Below, in pieces: positions 48,389 to 57,016 of a stretch of 64,000 bases of DNA; position 1 is the first letter of the stretch, and each line of letters opens with the position of its first letter. Location of the stretch: the NCBI GenBank assembly GCA_016464795.1, contig JAEKNN010000062.1, positions 36,265 through 100,264 of the forward strand, in the 5' to 3' direction. This DNA is from Candidatus Amunia macphersoniae (GTDB taxonomy: Bacteria; Chloroflexota; Dormibacteria; Aeolococcales; Aeolococcaceae). The notes under the pieces were generated by a model that saw only the letters and a list, made by a program, of their open reading frames with translations, was not told where the DNA came from and searched no databases. The position numbers and the translations under genes are program-made.

Positions 48389-49917
48389 GCCGGGCTCGGC
48401 CCTTCGTCCTCGCCATCCTCGACGGGTGGGGGTGCTCCGAGGACCGGTTCGGCAACGCCATCGCCGCCGCCTCGACGCCGACCATGGACCGGCTCATCGC
48501 AGCCTGGCCATCAGCCACGCTGGCCGCCAGTGGCGAGGCCGTCGGGCTTCCCGCAGGCCAGCAGGGCAACTCCGAGGTGGGCCACCTGACCATCGGTGCC
48601 GGCCGGGTGATCCTTCAGCCGCTGACGCGCATCAACCGGGCCATCGCCGACGGGAGCTTCTTCGAGAACCCTGTGCTGTGTAAGGCGGTGGACATCGCCA
48701 TCCAACGGGGCACCTCGATGCACTGCCTCGGCCTGGTTTCTCCGGGAGGGGTGCACAGCGAGCAGGCGCACGGCGTGGCGCTGGCTGAGCTGGCGCGGCG
48801 ACGAGGCCTCCAGAGGGTGTGGTTTGATGCCTTCACCGACGGCCGTGACGAACCTCCAAGCAGCGCCGCCGGCTTCATGCGTGCCTTCACCGCCGATCTT
48901 GACGCCACCGGCTGCGGTGAGCTGGCCAGCGTCAGCGGTCGCTACTACGCCATGGACCGCGACACCCGCTGGGAGCGCACCGAGCGCGCCTATGACCAGC
49001 TGGTGGGCAGCGCAGCGGCGGCCGCCGCCGACCCGGTGGCCTACATCGAGGCGCAGTACGGGGAGGGCGTGACCGACGAGTTCCTTGCGCCGGTCTCGAT
49101 GGTCAGCCCCGGCGGCGGCAGGGTCCGCATCGATGACGGTGACTCGGTAGTCTTCTTCAACTTCAGGCCGGACCGGGCACGTCAGCTCAGCCAGGCTCTG
49201 GTGGAGAGCGATTTCAGAGGGTTCGCGAGGTCGCGGGTGCTCCACGACCTGCACCTGGTGACCTTCACCGAATACTCACGCGAGCTCGCCGCGGAGGTGG
49301 CCTTTCCCCGCCAGGATGTCACTCACACGCTCGCCGAGGAGGTCTCGGCCGCCGGGCTGCGCCAGTTCCATGTTGCCGAGACGGAGAAATACGCACACGT
49401 CACCTACTTCATCAACGGCGGTCGCGAGCTGCAGTTCCCAGGAGAGGATCGCCTCTTGGTGCCGTCCCCACGCGTGGCCACGTACGAACAGACGCCAGCG
49501 ATGAGTGCTGCGGCGATCACCGACGCGGTGGTCGAGCACATCCACGGTGGAGAGGACGCGCTCATCGTCCTCAACTTCGCCAACCCCGACATGGTCGGGC
49601 ACACCGGCCTCTTCGATGCCACCGTCGAGGCGGTCGAGGTGGTGGACAGCTGCCTCGACCGTATCGACCGAGCGGTGCTCGCGGCGGGAGGCGGCTTGCT
49701 GATCACGGCTGATCACGGCAATGCGGAGCACAAGATCGACGCTGCGGACAACTCGCCACTCACCGCCCACACCACCAGCCCGGTGCCGGTCATCCTCTGT
49801 GGCACCGACGCCGCGGATCTGCGCGCTGGTGGTGGCCTCGAGGACGTGGCCCCGACGGTGCTCCGGGCGATGGGGCTGACGGTCCCCGAAGCCATGACTG
49901 GCCGCCCTCTCTGCTGA
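48385..49917 (+). CDS. gpmI: 2,3-bisphosphoglycerate-independent phosphoglycerate mutase
   Basis: 510-aa Mn-dependent enzyme converting 3- to 2-phosphoglycerate. VLAILDGWGCSE with metal Asp, PAGQQGNSEVGHLTIGAGRVILQ with the phospho-Ser near residue 61, DAFTDGRDEPPSS, SGRYYAMDRDTRWERT, FFNFRPDRARQL, NFANPDMVGHTG and LITADHGNAEHKID. GTG start in overlap with tpiA. Last gene of the glycolytic run. Confidence 0.96.
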   Translation: MSRARPFVLAILDGWGCSEDRFGNAIAAASTPTMDRLIAAWPSATLAASGEAVGLPAGQQGNSEVGHLTIGAGRVILQPLTRINRAIADGSFFENPVLCKAVDIAIQRGTSMHCLGLVSPGGVHSEQAHGVALAELARRRGLQRVWFDAFTDGRDEPPSSAAGFMRAFTADLDATGCGELASVSGRYYAMDRDTRWERTERAYDQLVGSAAAAAADPVAYIEAQYGEGVTDEFLAPVSMVSPGGGRVRIDDGDSVVFFNFRPDRARQLSQALVESDFRGFARSRVLHDLHLVTFTEYSRELAAEVAFPRQDVTHTLAEEVSAAGLRQFHVAETEKYAHVTYFINGGRELQFPGEDRLLVPSPRVATYEQTPAMSAAAITDAVVEHIHGGEDALIVLNFANPDMVGHTGLFDATVEAVEVVDSCLDRIDRAVLAAGGGLLITADHGNAEHKIDAADNSPLTAHTTSPVPVILCGTDAADLRAGGGLEDVAPTVLRAMGLTVPEAMTGRPLC

Positions 49918-49936
49918 GCGCAGCCGCGGGCTGCCC

Positions 49937-50110
49937 CTACGGCCGGCCGACACCGCCCCTGCGACGCAGCCGGCGGCCCGCCGCGGTGATCAGGCCGAGG
50001 GCCCGGGCGCGAGTGCGCCGGCTGCCGGCGCGGCGCATCGCGGCCTCGAGCATGGACTCCTGCTCACGAATCTGATCGAGCTCGTACAGCTGGTCACCGC
50101 GCATCATCAT
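49937..50110 (-). CDS. 57-aa small basic protein
   Basis: Frame MMMRGDQLYELDQIREQESMLEAA... continuing with a very Arg-rich tail (RRTRARALGL, GRRLRRRGGVGRP). The N-terminal third is helical and acidic, the rest strongly basic, suggesting nucleic-acid or membrane contact. AAGGA lies 5 bases before the first ATG, and a good promoter (TTGACA, 18 bases, CATACT) precedes it at 50163-50192. Short proteins of this look (helical Q/E-rich start, Arg-rich end) are common in Actinobacteria without known function. Divergent from the CGNR regulator, whose operator may control both. Confidence 0.6.
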   Translation of the reverse strand: MMMRGDQLYELDQIREQESMLEAAMRRAGSRRTRARALGLITAAGRRLRRRGGVGRP

Positions 50111-50162
50111 TGAGTTCCTTCGTCATCGCCATCGTCACCAACAAAGCCTGGACACTGGTGAT

Positions 50163-50192
50163 AGTATGGACCGCGCGACCGTAACCTGTCAA
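50163..50192 (-). promoter_or_regulatory. Promoter of the 57-aa protein gene
   Basis: On the minus strand: -35 TTGACA (50192-50187), 18-base spacer, -10 CATACT (50168-50163). Perfect -35 and 4/6 -10; the start lies about 50 bases before the ATG at 50110. Confidence 0.6.
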
Positions 50193-50209
50193 GCTGTTAC
50201 AGCGGTAAC
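50181..50209. promoter_or_regulatory. GTAAC/GTTAC operator candidate
   Basis: GTAAC - 10 bases - GTTAC - 4 bases - GTAAC, three alternating half-sites covering the minus-strand -35 box, upstream of the CGNR regulator gene. Likely binding site for the adjoining regulator or another factor. Confidence 0.45.
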
Positions 50210-50229
50210 GGAATCGAGGATCCGAGAGA

Positions 50230-50817
50230 TTGGACGACCCGCCGGCGACCCGACAACCAGCGCCTGGGGGGCTGGCGCTCGTCCAGGACTTCGTCAACAG
50301 CACCGAGTTGCCGGGCGGATGGGACGAGCTCGCCGACGTGGCCCTGACAGCGTCCTGGTTGCGTGCCCACGGCTTCGAGCTCACGCCCGACGAGGCCCAG
50401 CGCCGGCGCATCGTCGAGACCCGTGAGAACCTGCGCACAGTGCTCGGTGTCAACAGCGGCCAGCCCCTCCCAGAGGCTGCTGCAGCCAGGCTCGGAAAGC
50501 TTCTCGACGCCGCCTCGGTCCACCCGGCGGTGGGCGCGGAGGGGGTTCGGCTGGCGTCGCCCTCGCTCGGCGCGGACGGGTTTCTTGCCGCCATCCTCAC
50601 CGCCCTGCTGGAGAGCAGCATCACCGGCACCTTCCGCCGTCTCAAGGTGTGCCGGTCGGACTCCTGCCAGTGGACCTTCTACGACAGCTCCAAGAACGGC
50701 TGCGGAGCCTGGTGCAGCATGCGCGTCTGCGGAGCCCGCGCCAAGGCCAAGGCGTACCGCGAGCGCCATCGTGCCGGCGCCGAGAGCGCCGTCCCGGGGG
50801 CCACGGCGCCGGCCTGA
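50230..50817 (+). CDS. ABATE-domain / CGNR zinc-finger putative transcriptional regulator
   Basis: 195 aa. N-terminal ABATE-type domain beginning GLALVQDFVNSTE, with WLRAHGF and RIVETRENLRTVLG; C-terminal zinc finger CRSDSCQWTFYDSSKNGCGAWCSMRVCGARAKAKAYR, in which the usual CGNR reads CGAR. Family proteins are presumed DNA-binding stress regulators. TTG start at 50230, with GAGAG just upstream. The operator-like repeats at 50181-50209 lie directly before it. Confidence 0.85.
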   Translation: MDDPPATRQPAPGGLALVQDFVNSTELPGGWDELADVALTASWLRAHGFELTPDEAQRRRIVETRENLRTVLGVNSGQPLPEAAAARLGKLLDAASVHPAVGAEGVRLASPSLGADGFLAAILTALLESSITGTFRRLKVCRSDSCQWTFYDSSKNGCGAWCSMRVCGARAKAKAYRERHRAGAESAVPGATAPA

Positions 50818-51864
50818 TCAGGCGCTGGCGGCCCAGTCGCTCTCGAACTGCTGCTCGAACGCTCGTGCGATGGGCGGGGCCGAGGGGATGGTGACGTCGA
50901 GCTCGTGGTTGTGCTCGAAGCCGCTGATGGTCCAGTTGGCGCTGCCGAGGACCACATCAGCAGCGTCGGCGATGGCCGCCTTGGCATGGAGCTTCTCCCC
51001 GCTGCTCCGGTACAGCCGAACCGCCACTCCATGCGCTCGCAGGGACGCCGCCGACGGGTCGCTCGGTCTCTCGCTGGGGTCGAGCAGGACGCGCACCGCC
51101 ACCCCTCGAGCCAGCGCCGCCTCCATGGCGTTGACCACCGCGGCGTCGGTGAGCGTGAACATCGCCACATCGAGGGTGCTGCGCGCGCCGGCGACGACGG
51201 CAAGCACCATCGGCAGGATCTCCGCGCCGGGAAGGGTCGAGGCCACCAGCACAGCGGAGTCGGCCAGAGCGGACGGCACCGCCTGGGCGCGTCCGCAGGT
51301 GACCAGGTCGCGTGCGAAGACGCGGTCCAGGTTGGCCACCGCCGGTCCGCGCACCTCGACGTCGAAGTCATGGTTTGCCGCGGAGCCGGTGCCCCAGTTG
51401 ATGCCGCCTACGACTGCGACTGCCCGATCGACGACCAGGAGCTTGACGTGGTCGATCATGCGCGCCCGGATCGGGTAGTCGACGACGTCGATGCCCTGGG
51501 CACGCAGGGTCTGCGCCGTCGCTGCCGTGGCCATCTCGGACCGATCGCCGATGACGGTGACCGCCAGGCCACGAGCATGTGCCGCGATCACGGCCACCAC
51601 CAGGTCGCGCCGTCCGAACTCGTACACCTCGATCTCCACGCTGCGCGTCGCGGTGGTGACCAGCCGGGTGAGCTCCGTGAACGTCGGCGCTCCTGAACGC
51701 AGGACGGTGATGGTGTCGGCTCCGACACGGGCCGCCTCTGCGGGCGCCAGGAGCGGCAACCCGGTGCTGAGCCCATCACGCGCGGGAGGGCCGACCACGG
51801 TGCCGCAGCCGGCCGCAAGCACGGCGGCGAGGCCGGCGAGCGCTCGGGTGACACCGCGGAACAT
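50818..51864 (-). CDS. Phospholipase-D-family lipoprotein
   Basis: 348 aa. Signal peptide with lipobox VLAAGCGT (Cys near residue 20). Two PLD half-domains: first HKD-like motif DHVKLLVVDRAVAVVGGINWGTGS near residue 160 and second KLHAKAAIADAADVVLGSANWT near residue 290, both with H-x-K. Expected to act outside the membrane on phospholipids or nucleic acids. Its -10 box (TATACT, 51876-51871 on the minus strand) ends 6 bases before the ATG, so the message is probably leaderless. Divergent from secG. Confidence 0.85.
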   Translation of the reverse strand: MFRGVTRALAGLAAVLAAGCGTVVGPPARDGLSTGLPLLAPAEAARVGADTITVLRSGAPTFTELTRLVTTATRSVEIEVYEFGRRDLVVAVIAAHARGLAVTVIGDRSEMATAATAQTLRAQGIDVVDYPIRARMIDHVKLLVVDRAVAVVGGINWGTGSAANHDFDVEVRGPAVANLDRVFARDLVTCGRAQAVPSALADSAVLVASTLPGAEILPMVLAVVAGARSTLDVAMFTLTDAAVVNAMEAALARGVAVRVLLDPSERPSDPSAASLRAHGVAVRLYRSSGEKLHAKAAIADAADVVLGSANWTISGFEHNHELDVTIPSAPPIARAFEQQFESDWAASA

Positions 51865-51870
51865 TGCGCC

Positions 51871-51876
51871 AGTATA
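51871..51876 (-). promoter_or_regulatory. -10 box of the PLD lipoprotein gene
   Basis: TATACT on the minus strand, followed after 6 bases by the ATG: leaderless layout. No -35 consensus. Confidence 0.5.
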
Positions 51877-51932
51877 TACAGATCCGTGTAGGTGCCGGCG
51901 GGCGTCGTGCCGGGTGGGGCGAGGTCGGCCGG

Positions 51933-51938
51933 TATACT
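51933..51938 (+). promoter_or_regulatory. -10 box of secG
   Basis: TATACT, about 31 bases before the secG GTG; this gene, unlike many here, has a leader with AGGAGG. The -35 region is GC-rich and non-consensus. Confidence 0.45.
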
Positions 51939-51969
51939 GTCGGTCGGTTCGAGCAGGAGGTTTCGTTGC

Positions 51970-52206
51970 GTGAAGGTCGCTTTCGCGGTCGCCCAGGACG
52001 TTCTCGGGATACTGGTGATGCTTGGCGTGTTGCTCCAGACCCCCAAGGCGACAGGCCTGGGAGGGACGATCGGGGGCGGTGGGGACTCGGGTGGCGGCTA
52101 TCGCCGCCGTCGCGGGCTCGAGGCCAGCCTGTTGCGCGTGACCATCGCCTTCATCCTGCTGTTCGTCGCCGTGTCGATCGTCCAGACGTACGTCGGCGCC
52201 CGCTAG
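51970..52206 (+). CDS. secG: Preprotein translocase subunit SecG
   Basis: 78-aa two-helix accessory subunit of SecYEG. First helix FAVAQDVLGILVMLGVLLQ, the TPKATGLGGTIGGGGDSGGG loop typical of SecG, second helix LLRVTIAFILLFVAVSIVQTYV. GTG 51970 with AGGAGG 9 bases upstream. The next gene begins immediately at the stop codon. Confidence 0.92.
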   Translation: MKVAFAVAQDVLGILVMLGVLLQTPKATGLGGTIGGGGDSGGGYRRRRGLEASLLRVTIAFILLFVAVSIVQTYVGAR

Positions 52207-53798
52207 GGCGGCGGTCCCGTCGCGCCGAGATCGGCGCGATCCTCGTCCTGGTCGCCATCGCCGGGGCGGCCCTCGCCACCACCACCGTCTCCCATTTGCG
52301 GCCCGCCACGCCCGACTATCGGGAGGCGCTGGTCAGCGGCGAGCGGCCGCTGTCGCTCAATCCCCTGGTGGGAGCCGCCGATCCTGCGGTGCACGACGTC
52401 GGCGAGCTGCTCTACCGGCGGCTCTTGACCTTGAACGATCAGGCGGTGCCCAGCGCTGACCTCGGCAGTGGGTTCAGCATCAGTCAGGACGGGCTCAGCT
52501 ATCACGTGCCCCTGATGGCGGGGCAGCAATGGTCCAATGGCAACCCGATCACCGCCGCCGACGTGCTCGCCACCGTGACCTGGTTGCAGTCACGTGGCTT
52601 CGGCGATCCGGCAACCGCCTCGCCGTGGCTGGATGTCCACGCCCGCAGGGATGGCAACGGGATCACCTTCGACCTCGCCGGGCCGCGCGCATCGTTCCCC
52701 GCCCAGCTCACCCAGCTGCCGGTCCTTCCCCTGGGGTCGCTCACCGGCAAGGCGGTGCAGGCCCTGCGGAGCACGTCGGCGACGCCGATGCCCAGCTCGG
52801 GCCCGTTTCGCGTGGTCAGCAACACCGCCACCGCGATCACCCTGTCGCCCAACCCCCATGGGGCCTCCGCGGTGCACCTCAACCAGGTCGAGATCGATCT
52901 GTACGCCAGCTTCGCCGAGGCAGCCGCATCGTTTCGGGCGGGCAGGGTGGATGGCATCGTGGCCACCGACCCGGTGCAGCGATCGCAGCTGCTGGCCGCG
53001 GGCGGAATGCCCCACGACATCAGCACCTTCCGCTTCGTCGACCTGCTCTTCAACCAGCGTGGTCCTGTCCTCGGCGACAGCGCGGTGCGGCAGGCAATCG
53101 CGGCCTCAATCGATCGCGCCCAGCTCGTTTCCGGACCGCTGCGTGGTGCGGCGGCTCCGCAGGTGGGCCCCCTCCCCGCCGGCATCGCCTGGGCGCTCCC
53201 CCAGCAGGCCGTGCCGACGCCTGACCGCACGCTGACCGGAGCAACCCTGGACGCTGCGGGCTGGAAGACCGCCGCCGACGGCGTCCGCGCCCATGGCGGC
53301 ACCCGGCTGCAGTTGCGCCTGGCCGTTGCCGACGTGGTGCCGCTCCCGGCGCTGGCCGCCGTGATCGCGACCCAGCTCAGAACCGTGGCGATGGACGTGA
53401 CGGTGACGACCATGCCGGCGGCTGCTCTGCGCCAGCTCCTGGTGAGCGGAGCCAACTTCGACCTGGCCCTGGCCGACTGGGAGAACGGACCAGACCCAGA
53501 CGTCAGCTCCTACTGGCGGTCGACAGCGGTGCCTCCGGCGGGCTTCAACGTCTCGGGGGGCATTGCCGATCCCTTCCTCGACCAGGCTCTGGACCGCCTG
53601 GCCACCCTGACCACGGCCTCCGCCCGGATGGCGGCGGCAGCGACCGTCTCCTCACAGCTCGCCGACGACCTGCCCGCAGTATTCCTGGAGACGCCCAGGG
53701 TGTCGCTTGTGCTTCACCCGGGGATCACTGCGGTCGTGCCCCCGGTCGGCGACAGCTCGGCGCGCTTCGCACACATCGCAGGCTGGCACCGAGGCTGA
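52206..53798 (+). CDS. ABC transporter solute-binding protein, family 5 (peptide/nickel type); start unresolved
   Basis: About 530 aa. Basic N-terminus RRSRRAE then a membrane anchor/signal (IGAILVLVAIAGAALATTTVSHL), then the SBP_bac_5 fold: LSLNPLVGAADPAVHDVGELLYRRLLTLN, LSYHVPLMAGQQWSNGNPITAADVLATV, PSSGPFRVV, DSAVRQAIAASIDRAQLV. Binds oligopeptides or similar ligands; no permease genes adjoin. No ATG, GTG or TTG lies between the secG stop and the end of the signal (first is TTG 52296, which would remove it), and the given start is simply where the frame leaves secG. An ATC at 52230 or a -1 frameshift out of secG are possibilities. Confidence 0.75.
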   Translation, partial: GRRSRRAEIGAILVLVAIAGAALATTTVSHLRPATPDYREALVSGERPLSLNPLVGAADPAVHDVGELLYRRLLTLNDQAVPSADLGSGFSISQDGLSYHVPLMAGQQWSNGNPITAADVLATVTWLQSRGFGDPATASPWLDVHARRDGNGITFDLAGPRASFPAQLTQLPVLPLGSLTGKAVQALRSTSATPMPSSGPFRVVSNTATAITLSPNPHGASAVHLNQVEIDLYASFAEAAASFRAGRVDGIVATDPVQRSQLLAAGGMPHDISTFRFVDLLFNQRGPVLGDSAVRQAIAASIDRAQLVSGPLRGAAAPQVGPLPAGIAWALPQQAVPTPDRTLTGATLDAAGWKTAADGVRAHGGTRLQLRLAVADVVPLPALAAVIATQLRTVAMDVTVTTMPAAALRQLLVSGANFDLALADWENGPDPDVSSYWRSTAVPPAGFNVSGGIADPFLDQALDRLATLTTASARMAAAATVSSQLADDLPAVFLETPRVSLVLHPGITAVVPPVGDSSARFAHIAGWHRG

Positions 53799-53835
53799 CC
53801 GGGGCGCCTGCTAGGATCGGACACCGCCGTCGCTC

Positions 53836-53922
53836 GCCGGGGTGGTGGAATTGGTAGACACGCAGCGTTCAGGGCGCTGTGTCCGTAAGGGCGTAAGGGT
53901 TCGACTCCCTTTCCCGGCACCA
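53836..53922 (+). tRNA. tRNA-Leu (CAG)
   Basis: 87 bases including encoded CCA. Acceptor GCCGGGG pairs with TCCCGGC (one G-U); anticodon stem CAGCG/CGCTG with loop TTCAGGG, anticodon CAG; long variable arm (TGTCCGTAAGGGCG region) as class II tRNAs need; T-loop GGTTCGACTCC. Confidence 0.95.
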
Positions 53923-53927
53923 GCTCT

Positions 53928-53944
53928 GGACCACGGGGTGGTCC
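53928..53944. terminator. Hairpin after tRNA-Leu
   Basis: GGACCAC-GGG-GTGGTCC, perfect 7-bp stem 5 bases past the tRNA CCA and just before the convergent hydrolase's stop; probably a bidirectional terminator. Confidence 0.5.
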
Positions 53945-53954
53945 TGCGGCTGAC

Positions 53955-54923
53955 TCAGGAGGCCCTGTGTCGCTTCGGACGCCGGGCCCGCATCACCTCG
54001 CGCATGTCCGCCGCCGTGATGCGTGCCGGCGCGGTGGTGGCCAGGAAGTCGAGGATCAGCTCGGCCACCACCTCCGGCTCCTCCAGCTGGACGAAGTGAC
54101 CGGCTCCGGACACGACCTCCAGGCGGCTGCCGGGCATCTCATCGTGGGCCAGCGCCGCGTGGGTGGCGGGGATGATGCGGTCGTTCTCGCCCCACAGCAG
54201 CATCGTCGGCATGGCGTGGGCCAGGTACAGGCGCTCGATCGCGGAGACGCGTTGCCCGCGCTGATCGATGACCGCGCGCACGGTGGCAAGGAATGCGTCT
54301 CGCGTCGCCGGTTCGGTGAGCCCCGCATAGCTGCGCCACATCGCCTGTTGTCCGGCACCGGCCGTCAGGCCCCGTCGGCCCAGCCAGCGCCCCGCGCCCA
54401 GGATCAGGTCGTGGGCGGTGCCGGAGAGCACCAGTGGGGCCACCAGGTCAGCACCGGGCAATCCCAGGCTGCGCAGCAGGAAGGTCACCTCCTGACCCAG
54501 GCCCCCACTGGAGACGAGCACCATGCGCTCACAGCGCTCGGGGTACTGGTAGGCGAACTGCATGGTGATGCCACCGCCCAGCGAGTGGCCGACCAGGGTG
54601 GCGCGATCCTCGTCCAGCGAGATCAACAGGTCGCGCATCAACGTGGCCTGGTTGCCGAGCGAGTAGTCGCCCCGTGGTTTGGCGGAGCGGCCGTGACCGA
54701 GCAGGTCGGGCGCGATCACCCGATGGGTCCGGGCCAGGGCTGGGATGACCGCTTCCCAGGCCCACGCGGCCTCGGCGATGCCATGGACCAGCAGCACAGC
54801 CGGTCCCTCGCCCGCCTCGAGATAGGCCATGCGCTGGCCGTGCAGGCTGATGAAGTGGCGCCGCGCCACCTCCGCCCGAGGGCGCGCGCCCCGTGGAGCG
54901 GCCCGCTCTCTCATGCTCCGCAC
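53955..54923 (-). CDS. Alpha/beta-fold hydrolase
   Basis: 322 aa. HFISLHGQRMAYLEAGEGPAVLLVHGIAEAAWAWE, APDLLGHGRSAKP, nucleophile elbow LVGHSLGGGITMQFAY, acid in LLWGENDRIIP, and His in VSGAGHFVQLEEPE: a complete Ser-Asp-His set. Looks like an esterase or MhpC-type C-C hydrolase; substrate unknown. GTG 54923 or ATG 54914 start; azlC diverges from it with its ATG at 54927, so the shared promoters must overlap or lie within coding sequence. Confidence 0.85.
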   Translation of the reverse strand: MRSMRERAAPRGARPRAEVARRHFISLHGQRMAYLEAGEGPAVLLVHGIAEAAWAWEAVIPALARTHRVIAPDLLGHGRSAKPRGDYSLGNQATLMRDLLISLDEDRATLVGHSLGGGITMQFAYQYPERCERMVLVSSGGLGQEVTFLLRSLGLPGADLVAPLVLSGTAHDLILGAGRWLGRRGLTAGAGQQAMWRSYAGLTEPATRDAFLATVRAVIDQRGQRVSAIERLYLAHAMPTMLLWGENDRIIPATHAALAHDEMPGSRLEVVSGAGHFVQLEEPEVVAELILDFLATTAPARITAADMREVMRARRPKRHRAS

Positions 54924-54926
54924 ATC

Positions 54927-55628
54927 ATGCTGCCCGAGCCCGACGCCGACTGGCCGAGAGCCCGCAGCGCCGTGCTCCGCGATGCCATCGCCATCGGCGC
55001 CGCGACGGGGGCGTACGCCCTGTCGTTCGGCGCCGTCGCCACCGCCACCGGGTTGTCGGTACTGCAGACCTGTGTGCTGTCACTCGTGATGTTCACCGGC
55101 GCCTCGCAGTATGCCTTGGTGGGCGTGCTGGGAGCGGGCGGTGGGGGCCTGACCGCGGCGGCCACGGCCGTGCTCCTGGGAAGCCGTAACGCCCTGTACG
55201 GGCTGCGCCTCTCCTCCCTGCTGCAGCTGCGTGGCCTGCACCGGCCCCTGGCCGCTCACCTGGTGATCGACGAGAGCACCGCGATGAGCCTCGGCCACGA
55301 GTCCGACCGGGCCAACCGACTCGGCTTCTGGGCCACCGGCGCCAGCGTGTATGTGCTGTGGAACGTCGGCACCTTGATCGGCGCGCTGGGCACCCAGGCG
55401 CTGCCCAGCCCCAGGGCTGTCGGCCTCGACGCCGCGGCTCCGGCTGCCTTCCTGGCGTTGCTCGCTCCTCGGGTTCGCGGTCGTGCCGCGGTGACGGTTG
55501 CCGTCGCCGCGGCCCTGGTGGCAACCGCATGCGTCCCCCTCCTGCCGGTGGGGGGACCGGTGCTGGTGGTGGCGATGCTGGCGATCGTCATCGGGGCGGC
55601 GCGACGCACCAGCTCGGAGGTGCGTTGA
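54927..55628 (+). CDS. azlC: AzlC-family branched-chain amino-acid exporter, large subunit
   Basis: 233-aa polytopic protein. DAIAIGAATGAYALSFGAVATATGLS, SLVMFTGASQYALVGV, LLGSRNALYGLRLSSLL (GxRxxxYG hallmark), HLVIDESTAMSL and FWATGASVYVLWNVGTLIGAL. With AzlD it forms an exporter of branched-chain amino acids or analogues. ATG at 54927; azlD starts one base after the stop. Confidence 0.9.
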   Translation: MLPEPDADWPRARSAVLRDAIAIGAATGAYALSFGAVATATGLSVLQTCVLSLVMFTGASQYALVGVLGAGGGGLTAAATAVLLGSRNALYGLRLSSLLQLRGLHRPLAAHLVIDESTAMSLGHESDRANRLGFWATGASVYVLWNVGTLIGALGTQALPSPRAVGLDAAAPAAFLALLAPRVRGRAAVTVAVAAALVATACVPLLPVGGPVLVVAMLAIVIGAARRTSSEVR

Positions 55629-55629
55629 G

Positions 55630-55929
55630 GTGTGGGCCGCCGTGCTGCTCGGCTCCGCCGGCTGCTACCTGCTCAAGCTCGCCGGCCTGTCGGTGCCGCG
55701 CCGGATCCTGGCCAGCCCGCGAGTGCGACGGGTTGCCGAGATCCTGCCCATCGCACTTCTGTCCGCCCTGATCGCCCTGCAGACTCTGAGCACCGGCATG
55801 CGCCTGGGAGTCGACGCCCGGGCGGCCGGGGTCGCGGCCGCGTTGCTCGCCGTCCTGGCGCGAGCACCCTTCCTGGTGGTGGTGGGGGTAGCGGTGCTCA
55901 CCACCGCGCTGATCCGGCTCGCCCACTGA
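55630..55929 (+). CDS. azlD: AzlD-family branched-chain amino-acid exporter, small subunit
   Basis: 99-aa protein with four hydrophobic helices: AAVLLGSAGCYLLKLAGLSVP, VAEILPIALLSALIALQTLS, AAGVAAALLAVLARAPFLVVVGVAVLTTALIRL. Length and topology fit AzlD. GTG at 55630 with GGAGG about 10 bases upstream inside azlC. Confidence 0.88.
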   Translation: MWAAVLLGSAGCYLLKLAGLSVPRRILASPRVRRVAEILPIALLSALIALQTLSTGMRLGVDARAAGVAAALLAVLARAPFLVVVGVAVLTTALIRLAH

Positions 55930-55996
55930 GAGAGGCGTTCGTCCGTTGGTGTGGGCGGCGACGTTCGCATGGCTGCCGCCGCGGCGGGGCTGATCG

Positions 55997-57016
55997 TCAC
56001 CCTGCTCTGAGCCCGGCGTCAGTGGCCACCCAGTGGTCGATGCGCTGCCAACAGGAGAGGAGCCAGTCACGCTGCGCCTCCTCGCCGTCGGGGATGCTGG
56101 CGCGGTCGACATACCAGAGGCAGACTCGGAACACCCGATCCATCGGGGCTCGGCTGAGCAGGCTTCCGCCCTCCAGGCCCGAGAGACCGCCGTGGGCAAC
56201 CAGGATCACTGACGCGGTGGGGGCGGCCGCCACCGCGGTGAGCGCTCCACCCGGCTCGGGGGCGATCACGTGGTGCATCCGCATGGCCCGCTCCGCGTCG
56301 CGACGGTGGCCACGGTGCAGCAGCTTGCGCAGCCGCCGCATCCGGCGCGCCTCCGAGAAGTTCCCGCCCTCGGGGAACAGCAGCAGCGCTCCGCGGTCGT
56401 CAAGCCCCCGCGACAGGGCGGCGATGCCGGTTTCCCAGGAGCCGTCGCGACGACGGGCCGGGGGCGGCACGAAGTAGTTGGGGACCCGAGTGCCGGCAAG
56501 GTCCATGCACGGGTCGAGCTTGAGGACCTCCTTCATGACGATCCGGGTCTCGCGGCCATAGCGATCGAGGAGCATGTCGACCAGGTAGAGCGTGTCGCCG
56601 GGCCCGGAATGGCGACTGAACACCAGCAGTGGACGATCGTTGGCGAGAAGCACGGTGTCAGCCCTGCCGTCGTCCTCGATGTGCACGGTCACCCCCAGCA
56701 GCCGCTCCCCCCAGACGCGGGCGCTGCGCATGAACCAGCGCATCAGCCTGTAGTGCCGCTGTTGCATCCGCGGCGAGTCCATGCGCCCGATCCCCGACGC
56801 CCAGAGCCCGGCGCTGGCGATGATGACGATCACCTCCCGCTGCATCCAGAGCAGCGAGTACGCGGCCACCCGAAGCAGCCGCCACCGTCCGCCGAGCAAC
56901 GGCGAGACCACCGCTGCCGCCAGCAGGAGCAGGGGCGACAACACGGTCAGCGCCAGCGTGAGCACGATGAACAGGGGCTGAAGGATCAGCCGCCGCACCA
57001 GGCGAGGAGGTGGCAT
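55997..57016 (-). CDS. Lysophospholipid/1-acylglycerol-phosphate acyltransferase (PlsC-like)
   Basis: 339-aa membrane protein. N-terminal helices PLFIVLTLALTVLSPLLLLAAAVVSPLL and VIVIIASAGLWASGI, then acyltransferase motif I SRHSGPGD (H-x4-D), TRIVMKEVLKLDPCMD, and motif III LLLFPEGGNFSEARR. Longer than basic PlsC, like the YihG/plant LPAT group. Its ATG overlaps the patatin gene's stop (ATGA), linking phospholipid synthesis with a lipase. Confidence 0.85.
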   Translation of the reverse strand: MPPPRLVRRLILQPLFIVLTLALTVLSPLLLLAAAVVSPLLGGRWRLLRVAAYSLLWMQREVIVIIASAGLWASGIGRMDSPRMQQRHYRLMRWFMRSARVWGERLLGVTVHIEDDGRADTVLLANDRPLLVFSRHSGPGDTLYLVDMLLDRYGRETRIVMKEVLKLDPCMDLAGTRVPNYFVPPPARRRDGSWETGIAALSRGLDDRGALLLFPEGGNFSEARRMRRLRKLLHRGHRRDAERAMRMHHVIAPEPGGALTAVAAAPTASVILVAHGGLSGLEGGSLLSRAPMDRVFRVCLWYVDRASIPDGEEAQRDWLLSCWQRIDHWVATDAGLRAG

